From Mercurialis annua (lineage: Eukaryota > Streptophyta > Magnoliopsida > Malpighiales > Euphorbiaceae), in the NCBI RefSeq assembly GCF_937616625.2, contig NC_065573.1, forward strand, positions 3,735,001 to 3,799,000: a DNA stretch of 64,000 nucleotides. Reading direction: 5' to 3'. This document shows, one piece after another, positions 12,878 to 24,581 of this stretch; positions within the stretch are counted from its first letter, which is position 1, and each line of letters begins with the position of its first letter. The position numbers were made by a program, and so were the translations under genes. Under the pieces are notes generated by a model, which saw only the letters and a program-made list of their open reading frames with translations, did no database searches and was not told where the DNA came from.

Positions 12878-12882
12878 ATTTG
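12878..12882. repeat. Target-site duplication ATTTG, right copy
   Basis: This matches 9878-9882. Satellite continues directly after it in the same register as before the insertion. Confidence 0.92.
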
Positions 12883-15800
12883 TTTTGTAACGTTTTAAAC
12901 TTTTGGTTTTGTTTCGTAACGTTTGGCTTAAATAGCTAAAAAGGTGAAATGTTTGGATATGTTTTTTAACATTTGTAAACGTTTGGCTTAAATTGCTAAA
13001 AAGGCGAAACGTTTGGATTTGTTTCGTAACGTTTGTAAATGTTGGCTTAAATCGCTAAAAAGGTGATAAGTTTAGATTTGTTTCGTCACGTTTGTAAATG
13101 TTTAGCTTAAATTGCTAAAAAGGTTCAATATTTGGATTTGTTTTATAAAGTTTGTAAACGTTTGGCTGAAATCGCTAAAAAGGTGAAACATCTGGATTTG
13201 TTTCGTGACGTTTGTAAACGTTTGGCTTAAATCGCTAAAAAAGGAAAACGTTTGGATTTGTTTCGTAACGTTTGTAAATGCTATCTTAAATTGCTAAAAA
13301 GGTGAAACGCTTGGATTTGTTTCGTAACGTTTGTAATTGTTTGGCTTAAATCGCTAAAAAGATGAAACGTTTGGATTTGTTTTGTAATGTTTGTAAACAT
13401 TGGGCTTAAATCGCTAAAAAGGTGAAACATATTGATTTCTTTCGTAAAGTTTGTAAATGTTTGGCTTAAATCGGTAAAAAGGTGAAACGTTTGGATTTGT
13501 TTCGTAACGTTTGTAAATGTTTGGCTTAAATCGCTAAAAAGGTGAAACGGCTGGATTTGTTTCGTAACGTTTGTAAACGTTTTGCTTAAATTGCTAAAAA
13601 GAAGAAACGCTTGGATTTTTTTCGGAACGTTTGTAAACGTTTGGCTTTAATCGCTAAAAAGGTGAGACGTTTGGATTTGTTTCGTAACGTTTGTAAATGT
13701 TTGGCTTCAATCGGTAAAAAGGTGGGACATTTGGATTTGTTTCGTAACGTTTGTAAACGTTTGGCATAAGTCGCTAAAAAAGTGAAATGTTTGGATTTAT
13801 TTCGTAACGTTTTCTACGTTTGGCTTAAATCGCTAAAATGGGGAAACATTTGGATTTTATTCATAACGTTTGTAAACGTTTCGCATAATTCGCTAAAGAG
13901 GTGAAATGTTTGGTTTTGTTTCGTATTGTTTGTAAACGTTCGGCTTACATCGCTGAAAAGGTGAAACATTTGGATTTCTTTCGTATCATTTGTATACGTT
14001 TGGCTTAAATTTCTAAAAAGGTGAAACGCTTGGATTTGTTTCGTAACGTTTGTAAACATTTGGCTTAAATTACTAAAAAGGTGAAACGCTTGGATTAGTT
14101 TCGGAACGTTTGTAAACATTTGGCTTAAACTGCTAAAAAGATGAAACGCTTGGATTTGTTTCGTAACGTTTGTAAACGTTTGGCTTAAATTGCTAATAAG
14201 GTGAAACGCTTAGTTTTGTTTTGTAACATTTGTAAAGGTTTGGCTTAAATCACTAAAAATGTGAAACGTTTGGATTTGTTTCGTAACGTTTTAAACGTTT
14301 GGTTTTGTTTCGTAACGTTTGGCTTAAATCGCTAAAAAGGTGAAACGTTTGGATTTGTTTTGTAACATTTGTAAACGTTTGGCTTAAATTGCTAAAAAGG
14401 AAAAACGTTTCGATTTGTTTCGTAACATTTGTAAATGTTGGCTTAAATCGCTTAAAAGGTGAAAAGTTTGGATTTGTTTCATCACGTTTGTATATGTTTA
14501 GCTTAAATCGCTAAAAAGGTTCAATGTTGGGATTTGTTTTGTAACGTTTGTAAACGTTTGGCTGAAATCGCTAAAAAGGTGAAACATTTGGATTTGTTTC
14601 GTGACGTTTGTAAACGTTTGGCTTAAATCGCTAAAAAGGGAAAACGTTTGGATTTGTTTCGTCACGTTTGTAAATGTTTGGCCTAAATTGCTAAAAAGGT
14701 GAAACATTTGGATTTGTTTCGTAACATTTGTAAATGTTGGCTTAAATCGCTAAAAAGGTGATAAGTTTAGATTTGTTTTGTCATGTTTGTAAATGTTTAG
14801 CTTAAATTGCTAAAAAGGTTCAATGTTTGGATTTGTTTTATAAAGTTTGTAAACGTTTGGATGAAATTGCTAAAAAGGTGAAACATCTGGATTTGTTTCG
14901 TGACGTTTGTAAACGTTTGGCTTAAATCGCTAAAAAAGAAAAACGTTTGGATTTGTTTCGTAACGTTTGTAAATGTTTTCTTAAATTGCTAAAAAGGTGA
15001 AACGCTTGGATTTGTTTCGTAACGTTTGTAAACGTTTGGCTTAAATCGCTAAAAAAGGAAAACGTTTGGATTTGTTTCGTAACGTTTGTAAATGCTATCT
15101 TAAATTGCTAAAAAGGTGAAACGCTTGGATTTGTTTCGTAACGTTTGTAATTGTTTGGCTTAAATCGCTAAAAAGATGAAACGTTTGGATTTGTTTTGTA
15201 ATGTTTGTAAACATTGGGCTTAAATCGCTAAAAAGGTGAAACATATTGATTTCTTTCGTAAAGTTTGTAAACGTTTGGCTTAAATCGGTAAAAAGGTGAA
15301 ACGTTTGGATTTGTTTCGTAACGTTTGTAAATGTTTGGCTTAAATCGCTAAAAAGGTGAAACGGCTGGATTTGTTTCGTAACGTTTGTAAACGTTTTGCT
15401 TAAATTGCTAAAAAGAAGAAACGCTTGGATTTTTTTCGGAACGTTTGTAAACGTTTGGCTTTAATCGCTAAAAAGGTGAGACGTTTGGATTTGTTTCGTA
15501 ACGTTTGTAAATGTTTGGCTTCAATCGGTAAAAAGGTGGGACATTTGGATTTGTTTCGTAACGTTTGTAAACGTTTGGCATAAGTCGCTAAAAAAGTGAA
15601 ATGTTTGGATTTATTTCGTAACGTTTTCTACGTTTGGCTTAAATCGCTAAAATGGGGAAACATTTGGATTTTATTCATAACGTTTGTAAACGTTTCGCAT
15701 AATTCGCTAAAGAGGTGAAATGTTTGGTTTTGTTTCGTATTGTTTGTAAACGTTCGGCTTACATCGCTGAAAAGGTGAAACATTTGGATTTCTTTCGTAT

Positions 15801-17632
15801 CATTTGTATACGTTTGGCTTAAATTTCTAAAAAGGTGAAACGCTTGGATTTGTTTCGTAACGTTTGTAAACATTTGGCTTAAATTACTAAAAAGGTGAAA
15901 CGCTTGGATTAGTTTCGGAACGTTTGTAAACATTTGGCTTAAACTGCTAAAAAGATGAAACGCTTGGATTTGTTTCGTAACGTTTGTAAACGTTTGGCTT
16001 AAATTGCTAATAAGGTGAAACGCTTAGTTTTGTTTTGTAACATTTGTAAAGGTTTGGCTTAAATCACTAAAAATGTGAAACGTTTGGATTTGTTTCGTAA
16101 CGTTTTAAACGTTTGGATTTGTTTCGTAACGTTTGGCTTAAATCGCTAAAAAGGTGAAACGTTTGGATTTGTTTTGTAACATTTGTAAACGTTTGGCTTA
16201 AATTGCTAATAAGGAAAAACGTTTCGATTTGTTTCGTAACATTTGTAAATGTTGGCTTAAATCGCTTAAAAGGTGAAAAGTTTGGATTTGTTTCATCACG
16301 TTTGTAAATGTTTAGCTTAAATCGCTAAAAAGGTTCAATGTTGGGATTTGTTTTGTAACGTTTGTAAACGTTTGGCTGAAATCGCTAAAAAGGTGAAACA
16401 TTTGGATTTGTTTCGTGACGTTACTAAACGTTTGGCTTAAATCGCTAAAAAGGGAAAACGTTTGGATTTGTTTCGTCACGTTTGTAAATGTTTGGCCTAA
16501 ATTGCTAAAAAGGTGAAACGTTTGGATTTGTTTCGTAACATTTGTAAATGTTGGCTTAAATCGCTAAAAAGGTGATAAGTTTAGATTTGTTTCGTCATGT
16601 TTGTAAATGTTTAGCTTAAATTGCTAAAAAGGTTCAATGTTTGGATTTGTTTTATAAAGTTTGTAAACGTTTGGCTGAAATCGCTAAAAAGGTGAAACAT
16701 CTGGATTTGTTTCGTGACGTTTGTAAACGTTTGGCTTAAATCGCTAAAAAAGAAAAACGTTTGGATTTGTTTCGTAACGTTTGTAAATGTTTTCTTAAAT
16801 TGCTAAAAAGGTGAAACGCTTGGATTTGTTTCGTAACGTTTGTAAACGTTTGGCTTAAATCGCTAAAAAGATGAAACGTTTGGATTTGTTTTGTAATGTC
16901 TGTAAACATTGGGCTTAAATCGCTAAAAAGGTGAAACATATTGATTTGTTTCGTAAAGTTTGTAAACGTTTGGCTTAAATCGATAAAAAGGTGAAACGTT
17001 TGGATTTGTTTCGTAACGTTTGTAAATGTTTGGCTTAAATCGCTAAAAAGGTGAAACGGCTGGATTTGTTTCGTAACGTTTGTAAACGTTTTGCTTAAAT
17101 TGCTAAAAAGAAGAAACGCTTGGATTTTTTTCGGAACGTTTGGCTTTAATCGCTAAAAAGGTGAGACGTTTGGATTTGTTTCGTAATGTTTGCAAATGTT
17201 TGGCTTCAATCGGTAAAAAGGTGGGACATTTGGATTTGTTTCGTAACGTTTGTAAACGTTTGGCATAAATCGCTAAAAAAGTGAAATGTTTGGATTTATT
17301 TCGTAACGTTTTCTACGTTTGGCTTAAATCGCTAAAATGGGGAAACATTTGGATTTTATTCATAACGTTTGTAAACGTTTCGCATAATTCGCTAAAAAGG
17401 TGAAATGTTTGGTTTTGTTTCGTATTGTTTGTAAACGTTCGGCTTACATCGCTGAAAAGGTGAAACATTTGGATTTCTTTCGTAACGTTTGTATACGTTT
17501 GGCTTTAATTTCTAAAAAGGTGAAACGCTTGGATTTGTTTCGTAACGTTTGTAAACGTTTGGCTTAAATTACTAAAAAGGTGAAACGCTTGGATTAGTTT
17601 CGGAACGTTTGTAAACATTTGGCTTAAACTGT

Positions 17633-17637
17633 TAAAA
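17633..17637. repeat. Target-site duplication TAAAA, left copy
   Basis: TAAAA directly precedes the 5' LTR and recurs at 27643-27647 directly after the 3' LTR. It derives from the satellite string GCTAAAAAG. Confidence 0.93.
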
Positions 17638-18034
17638 TGTAATATTCCGTATTTTTTTTGGCTTTTTCCAATGAGATTTTGGTAATTATTTGAGTCGTTC
17701 GTGGTTTGATTCGTGTCCGATTTTATACTGGGTCGGGTTGGTAATGTTTTGTTTAATTTCTTTGTTAGGCCAACGTATCCATGCATGGTTTGAATTCTTT
17801 TGGCCCATGCAAGTGAATTAGCTTGTTGCCTATAACCTGCTCTATTTTTATTATTTCAGCGTGCTGCATATTTTGTTTTTCTTGTTTCCTTAATTGTAGG
17901 TCTCATATTTAAATCATGTTTTTAACCCTAAATCATTCCCTCGTTCACTAAACCCTAGCCGCTTTGCACTCTAAAACGTCATGTGTATTCCCCTTCATCA
18001 TTCATTTCCGTTCTCTGCAAATATTTGCGTCATG

Positions 18035-18040
18035 GTGAGT
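18035..18040 (+). promoter_or_regulatory. 5'-splice-site-like GTGAGT in the LTR
   Basis: ATG|GTGAGT lies about 110 nt after the AACCCTAAATCATTCC block, in the same relative place as GTAAGT in the gag-pol element's LTR. The 3' LTR keeps it unchanged. With 20273-20302 it would define an intron of about 2.27 kb inside the LTR. This is inference. Confidence 0.35.
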
Positions 18041-20272
18041 TCGTTCTCATTCACAATCTATCCAAATAAATCTCTGGATCCGACAAGGCGTAATCGTTCA
18101 TCGTTTGTTAATCGGTACGTCAAATTCTTTTGATTTCATTGTCACCATGGTTCTTATTGCGTGACTGTGTTCTTGCCGAAAGATTCTATTTTCTTATTGC
18201 AGTAATTTAAGTGATTCATTGAGATAGTTTCAATTGTTAGTTTTAATGCGTTCTCGATGTCGTTTCGGAACCGCTGTTATGATTTAATATCTCAGCTGCC
18301 ATTAATGAGACTCCGTTTCTTGTTCATGTTTTTGATGTGTTGCTTATGATCTTGTTAAGCTTTTGATTATGGTCACTGTTATGTTGATGCTAAAGAATCA
18401 TGGAAGCTTGTTATTTGAAAGTTTGGTGTTCATATTTCTGTTTCTGTAACTCATGCTTTTGGGATTGATGATGTAGTTAGGCGGGAGAGTTTGACTTCAA
18501 TGCCTTTGGATTTCTATTACTTAATTTCTATTGGATTTGTTTACCTAATGTTGGGTTATTCATTACCTAAATAAAGGGTTTATAATATTGGTTAATTTAT
18601 GATCAAGGAATTGTTGGGTTATGTTTCTCGTTTTCTAAATTTGATTATATTTCATGTTGGTTTTGCGTTGGAAATATGGTGGAAGATGTAAATTTGGGTT
18701 ATTTGTCTTGAATGTAAGTGATGGTTTAATGTCTAATATGGTCCTTAAATTGTTTTGTTTTAAATCAATTAATTACTTAAGTTAAATTCTAATTAATAAC
18801 TTATATCTATTGTTAATTGATTTTGATTTTAATCTACGGAATTAGTTCCGACTTTTAATTTGGCAATTTAATCATTAATTACGATTTTTAAATTACATTG
18901 GGCACCATTAATTTAAATTGGGAATTTATATTAATCTTATTATAATTTAAATAATTTTAGATTTACTTATTTATTTTGACTATATATGAAGGGAATTGGA
19001 GATTTCATTTTAGTTTGAAAATTTATCAAATTATTAATATTATTTTTAAAACCTAAAAATAATATTTGAGTTATTTAAAATTAAATTGATAATTATTAAT
19101 AATTATTATTTAATTGATAAATTGAGATTTTTGGCTCTAAATACCAATGTGATTAAATTTATGTTTTTAACCTTTGGTTTCCGTTTCAAGTTATAAATTG
19201 ACAAATTGAAATCGAGGATTATTTTATAATCTAAATTTATATAATATATAATTACTCGGGTAATTATATTTGGTTTTAAATATCTTTTGGTTGTAACTTG
19301 GGTTACTTGAAGTTAAAGCTATTGGGTTCCGTTTTAAATATTTGGTTATTATTTACCAAAGTTATTTCTTTGATTATAATCTATGGTTTATAATTGAATA
19401 TAAATATATTTATTTTATCAAATTTATTTTTTGGAAATTATAAACTCTGTTTTATATTTTTGATAAAATATTTGGGTCGGGTAAGACTTGGGTCACCGAC
19501 ATGTGAGGTAGCTTGGTAGTTATTGATAACTCGGCTAACCTAATATCTAAGGAAATGGATTTAAGTTATTATTTAAAAATATTATTTAAGTAATATTTTC
19601 CAGAACAGATTTTAAAGCGGAAACCCAATAGACTTGACTTATTTATTTATTTGAGTATTGTCTTACTCGATGTGGTTTGTTTTTGACTCGGGTCATTACG
19701 TGATTAATCGTTCATTCTATTCTGGCTTCGTTTATACTTGACTCGGTATTGTGCTAGTCCTATGTGATGTCTAGTACTCTCAAGAGTTAGGGGTTGATTT
19801 TAATATTGCTTTTACTCTGTTCTTAGACTCGTCGACTGTGCGTGCTTCGGAGTCGATTCAGGTTTTGTCGCTTGCCAGGTTTTCACGTGGATTAGCAAGC
19901 AGTGAGTTTGTAGTGCTATTTACCGCTTTATTAAGTACTGCATCATATTTTGATATTATAAATGTTTTTGAACTGTTTTAACGATTATGGATCTGGATTG
20001 AAACGAGCTACTCGATAGGCTTGTATCGATACTGTGTGCACCGGTATATACTTTGGGATCGGCAGACTATGGTCTTGCTCACGCTGGTAAATTGACGAGG
20101 ATTTGTTCCCGTCCACTTTGGGTTTATTTTTCGGTATGCTATGGCGTACTCACGCTGGGATCATTTCAATACTGTATTCCATAATCATATTATGTATTAG
20201 TACAAATGGTTTTGATTTAAGGGATTTAAACTTAATAAATGTAAATAGTATTGCGAACTCATCTCAGTATAT

Positions 20273-20302
20273 CTGACCCCCGTTGTTTCCCCATTTTTTC
20301 AG
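20273..20302 (+). promoter_or_regulatory. 3'-splice-site-like block in the LARD-like LTR
   Basis: CTGAC (20273-20277), a C/T-rich run and TTTTTTCAG ending at 20302. The branch A to AG distance is 26 nt. The block and the ~50 bp upstream of it (TAAATGTAAATAGT...AACTCATCTCAG) are the best conserved stretch among three of the LTR types. Confidence 0.42.
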
Positions 20303-20694
20303 GTTTATTATTTTGAGCGAGTATGCTGATTTTCGATTCTTTATTCCTCAGAGGTTTACTTTATTTTAATAATTTATTAAACTGATTTCATTCTTAAACC
20401 GCAGTAGTAAACTAGAAGTCTATATTAATATAGTTGTTTGTCGGATTTGGTCTGACTGGTTTTATTTTATGCCGGTCATGTTTTAATTGTTTAACTCTGG
20501 TTAAACATTATTTTTTTGATATAATTATATTTAAACTGTTAGTTTAAGTTGGAGTCTCGGTTGCCCCCAAGCATTAAATCTTCTGCAGGTATATGTTTTT
20601 TTTTGTTTTCCGCAAGGCTTGCTACGGGTTTCGGTACGACCATACCCATACCCTAGCGCCGGCCGCGATTCATGAAATTGGGTCGTGACAAACT

Positions 20695-20722
20695 TGGTAT
20701 CAGAGTTTTGGTTTCAAACCAA
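20695..20722 (+). other. Primer-binding site plus adjacent palindrome
   Basis: TGGTATCAGAG (20695-20705) matches the 3' end complement of plant initiator tRNA-Met and lies 4 nt after the LTR. A perfect inverted repeat, TTGGTTTCAAACCAA (20708-20722), follows almost at once and is conserved in the gag-pol lineage at 63873-63887. Confidence 0.9.
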
Positions 20723-23700
20723 GGCCATTTGCATGCTCTGTATTTACTTTATTAAGTTGTTATTGAGCCATAGGTACTACTGCGGAATTAGGATTCATGT
20801 CTTGTCCTTGAAACGTCATCTTTTGATTTTAAAACTTTCTGCCTACACCGATAGGATTGTGTCAAGTCAGTCATTAATTATACTTTGATTTGATGCTTTA
20901 TTTTATTATATTGATGTTAATTAATTTGGGTGATTTAATTGCTCTTGATTTCTCGGGAAATCTTATGTTGGTAATTTTCTTTATGTCATACTTGGGTATG
21001 ATGTTAATTGCCTTATCTTGGTGATGTTACTTTTCACTTGGGTGATATATTTTGGCTGTTTTACCTTAAGGATGTTGTTGGTATTAAATTGTTTGAGAGT
21101 ACATCTGGTTTTGGGTGAGAGCCTTGATTTTTTCTAAAAATTATATTTGTCAGGATTTGACACTGTTTTGAGTTTAAATGATTTTTGATCGAAAAAAATC
21201 TTTTTCACGTTTGTAAATTATCTTGTTGACCACGTATTGGTTTTAAACTACCTTAAATTTTTTTTTTACCTAACTAGTGCTTTGACGTTAATATTTAAAT
21301 GGGTGATCTGAACGCGACACTCTAAAATATTAATTTCAGTATTTTGGTAGTTAATTCAAATTCATATATTTCAAAAATTGTATATTTGACGAAAGATTGA
21401 AAAAGGGTTATTCTTTTGAAATAAAATGAATTTCTCGTATTCTTAAAAAGTAAATGTTGTCGTTTGGGCGACGTCGAACTTCTTATTTTGAAAATATTGA
21501 CATTTGTTTTGAAATGCATTTTTCCGGATTTGGAAATGTTTTGTATTCATTTTACAAATGGTAATTGCGGGTTTGACTTGGGTTACCCAAATTTTGTGTT
21601 GGGTTTGGAAGTTGTAATCACTCGGCTAAATCGATGATTTTAAATTGAGACGTTTGGGAACAGTTATATATAATGTTTTATAAAAGAGGTTTTTTCTGAA
21701 AATGAATTTTAACACTGTGGGGCTCGACATAAACTTGAAATCTATTTTATAAATTTTATCTTTCGAAATTGGTTTTAATGCGTACTTTTGATCAGTATCA
21801 CAATTCGTTTTATTCTGAGTTGACGTTTTGAACATGTTATTACACGATTTAATATTTTAATCGTTGTTGGGCTATTTAAGTTACTACCATGTTGGTAGGA
21901 ATTCGTTGATCACATAAGATGTTCTATGCTTAATCCTTTAAAATTTATATTTGGTTATCTACCCTAGTGAGTAACTGTTTTACTGCAAGATGCTTAAGTG
22001 CTTTTTTTGGATGTGTGATCAATTCTTGACCTATATTGCTATGTTATTATTCTTGTCTGTCGTATTTGATTTGGTTAAGCTATATCAGTTTTTGTCCTTG
22101 TTGACCTCATTGTGTGGAGTAGCATGTGAGAGTATTTCCTCGCAAGTTCTCTTTGGCTTAACTTTGGCATTGGTGTCGATGTGCGTTTCGAACTTTTGTT
22201 TTGACCCTGCAATTGGTTTAAATGTTATAATTGATTCAGCTAGATCTATCGTTTGAACTCTGGAAATTTAAGGTGATTAATTTTGGTATCAAGAAATTTG
22301 AGGAGCGATTCTCAAGAGCTGTTTGTAGATTTGAATTCTGAATCTGTCCTGATCAGAGGAAGGCGAATTGAGTAGTATTACTCAGCACCGGTGGAATAAT
22401 TCTTCTCGTGAGTGTTTGCCTCGTGCGTGAAATTTCGAGCGCTATGCAGTCCTACGTCAGGTTCGTTGTGATAAATTGGAGTATCAAAATTTTTCGGCTT
22501 TTGGCATTCTGGAAAAGAATATGGGAACTCTGTTCGAGGTTGATCAGTGTAGCGATACACTGGTGTTTTCTTTAGGTAGATCGATGAAATACCGAAACCG
22601 ATAGTGGAGCTGTGAATACGGCCGTGTTGCCTTGTTGTCTTTAGGAAATTTCTTAATTTGATTTGAGGGGAAATTCATTGTTAGGTAAATTTTAGTTTCG
22701 TTGTTGATTTTAGGTTAGTTCGTTTTTGACGATGCAAATTGATGGACTATGATAATGGAGATGGGCAAATATGTTAAAATGGACGAGTGCACGTCTCACA
22801 GAGTGTAGTGTCTAGAAAATATTGCGAAGGAAAATTGCTTTCAAATATTAACTTGTTAAAGTAATTGAAATGTTTTTATCACATAATTGTGCCCAGACAT
22901 GCAATGAACATGCATTTGAAATGCTACAAATAGGAAACTGCATTGAGCATTGAGTATGATCACTAATTAAAAAAGAAATAAATAATTGATACATGCATTT
23001 AGTACATTCATCACGACATTAAATTATTAGGGTTGAATGCAACTCTTTGGGGATGAGAGCTGTCATCACCCTGGCGCACAACTATGTAAAATAAATTTTA
23101 TCAGTGAGACTTTTTAAGAAAAATGTTTTGTTTTAAACTCGCGAGTTATATTGTGAAAATGGTGTTTAAAAGGTTATTAAATTTCAAATGGTTTTGAAAT
23201 TTTTATTTGGTTGGAAACTAGACGAATACTCTGTGATGACGGTGATGATTTTAAGAGAAATTGCATTGAAAGGAATTGTTTTAATATTATTGAGGTTTTC
23301 GTACTTGGTAAATAGGAACTATGATTAAGGTTGTACTCGAGGTTTAGTTGTGGTGAGTGCGGAAAATTATTGAGTTCGGATTAAAGAATTGTGTCAGCTT
23401 AGAGTATTTTAATTACAGGATTTTTGATTTAAGAAAATTGGTTATGCTCTCTGTGTTTATTTACACTGAAGAATTTAAAAGGAATTTTGTGTTTACATAT
23501 TCGTTTTCTGTCCAAAAAGTTTTGATACCGAAATGGAAATTTTCAAAAAATAACGAAATTTTTATTTGTGGGATTTTAACTTTTGAAAAATGATGAAACC
23601 TTGCCAGTTTTGATTTAAAAATAGATTTTAAGATTTTTCTAAATGAATGATTTTATAAAAATTGTAAATTTATTTTGAAAGTAAAGTTCGATTATAATTT

Positions 23701-24569
23701 TAAATTGAGAGTATTTTATTATGCTAATACGTTTGCTAACAAAAGGATTTTTCAATGGGTTAATTATTTCGGTTGAAAGTGAAAATTAAATTTGAGATGC
23801 CATTAATCTCAAATTGAAGGTGGATTGCGTTATTATATATTTGTGTTTACGGAAAGCAATTTCCTAGAAAATTTTTGTTTTGAACATAACCAATAATCCG
23901 ATAATTTGCGATTTGATCTGAATGATCTTCGATAGGATTCGAGGTGTTAGTAATTCAAAATAAATGTTGAGAAAAAAAAATTATTGTCAGAAGTTTAAGT
24001 TATGTATTTCTTAGAAATTAGTGTGCTCTTACGTCTAGGTTCGAAAAGTTGAAGGTTTTTGTCGAGCTGATTTTAGTTGGTCGAATCGAGACGATTCTAT
24101 TGGTGTTTATTTCCGCCATTTTTTTTTTGTGAGGGCATATTTGATCAGAATAATATTTTGATTTGCTGCTAAGTCTTCTCATTTGAGGTAACTAGTGTTG
24201 TGATCACTATAAGTGATATAGTGTGTAGGCGTTAAGAGATGTAAAATTAATTACAGTGAGAGTGTGTATGTTTCGGTTTGTAATATTGGAATTTGGCTTA
24301 GTATGGTTACAATTTGAATCTTGAAATTGTCCCTACACTTGTAGTGTTACTTTTGTAGTCTTTGGGATTTAAGCCTGTTATTTTAAAAATTTCCTTGTTA
24401 GCGTGTTGGTTATTTTCCGGATGAAAATAAATTTCTAATTCGTTTACACGTGGTATTTGAGGAGCCGTTTGAGGTATCAAATTGTTGAATTAAGAATGCT
24501 TTCGCGTATGAATGTGGTGATCATTGAGTTTTTGAATCAGTTTTTAAATTCGAGGACGAATTTTTATTA

Positions 24570-24581
24570 AGTTGGGGAGAA
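24570..24581 (+). other. Polypurine tract AGTTGGGGAGAA
   Basis: It lies directly before the 3' LTR start TGTAATATCCCG. The same 12-mer precedes the LTR at 60986. Upstream, TTCGAGGACGAATTT is also shared with the gag-pol element. It primes plus-strand DNA synthesis in this class of element. Confidence 0.93.

Larger units (their letters stand above)
4750..17637 (+). repeat. Higher-order repeat A (2,380-bp period), interrupted by the solo LTR
   Basis: Variant monomers recur at fixed distances. GGTTCGATGTT lies at 4926, 7305 and 9685 (2,379 and 2,380 bp apart). CGCTTGGATTAGTTTCGG lies at 6326, 8707, 14087, 15901 and 17586. The first gap is 2,381 bp. The second is 5,380 bp, which is 2,380 after removing the 2,995-bp solo LTR and its 5-bp duplication. 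The last two gaps are 1,814 and 1,685 bp, which implies internally deleted copies. A full unit is about 40 monomers. The fifth copy is cut at 17637 by the LARD-like element and resumes at 27643, running to roughly 28.3 kb. Confidence 0.9.
12878..17637 (+). repeat. 60-bp satellite array, block 2 (plus orientation, HOR A)
   Basis: About 79 monomers continue HOR A after the solo LTR. Two internally deleted HOR copies lie here (periods 1,814 and 1,685 bp). Copies in this block are very similar to those at 5-9.8 kb, for example 13.81-14.12 kb against 8.43-8.74 kb. The block ends at the TAAAA target duplication of the LARD-like element. Confidence 0.97.
17638..20690 (+). mobile_element. 5' LTR of the LARD-like element
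   Basis: It begins TGTAATATTCCG and ends GGGTCGTGACA. Internal marks: AACCCTAAATCATTCC (17924-17939), AAACCCTAG (17950-17958), a donor-like GTGAGT (18035-18040), a very AT-rich middle (about 18.7-19.5 kb), CTGAC...TTTTTTCAG (20273-20302) and CTCGG/CCAAG (20556-20571, one arm mutated relative to the 3' LTR). Over 17821-19080 against 24781-26040 I count about 25 substitutions in 1.26 kb, so the two LTRs are roughly 98% identical there. Confidence 0.95.
20691..24581 (+). mobile_element. Internal, non-coding domain of the LARD-like element
   Basis: The domain opens with the PBS leader and closes with the polypurine tract. No reading frame longer than 88 codons is present, and none shows zinc-knuckle, protease, RT, RNase H or integrase residues. 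The sequence is AT-rich with many stops in all frames. The 21990-22256 frame gives a hydrophobic peptide (FLTYIAMLLF) without a match I recognise. The first ~145 bp align with 63856-64000. The interior is probably an RNA scaffold for packaging rather than a decayed polyprotein gene, but a highly degraded pol remnant cannot be excluded by eye. Confidence 0.85.

Noticed and set aside
17505..17786. 93-codon frame spanning the satellite and LTR junction
   Set aside because: It is a chance fusion across the insertion point of the LARD-like element.
17950..17958. AAACCCTAG as telomeric repeat
   Set aside because: It is a single occurrence, not an array. It is better read as a telo-box-like leader motif inside the LTR.
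21990..22256. 88-codon hydrophobic frame inside the LARD-like element
   Set aside because: No domain is recognisable, the surrounding sequence is stop-rich, and AT-rich DNA readily gives hydrophobic frames. A very degraded pol remnant remains possible but cannot be supported by eye.
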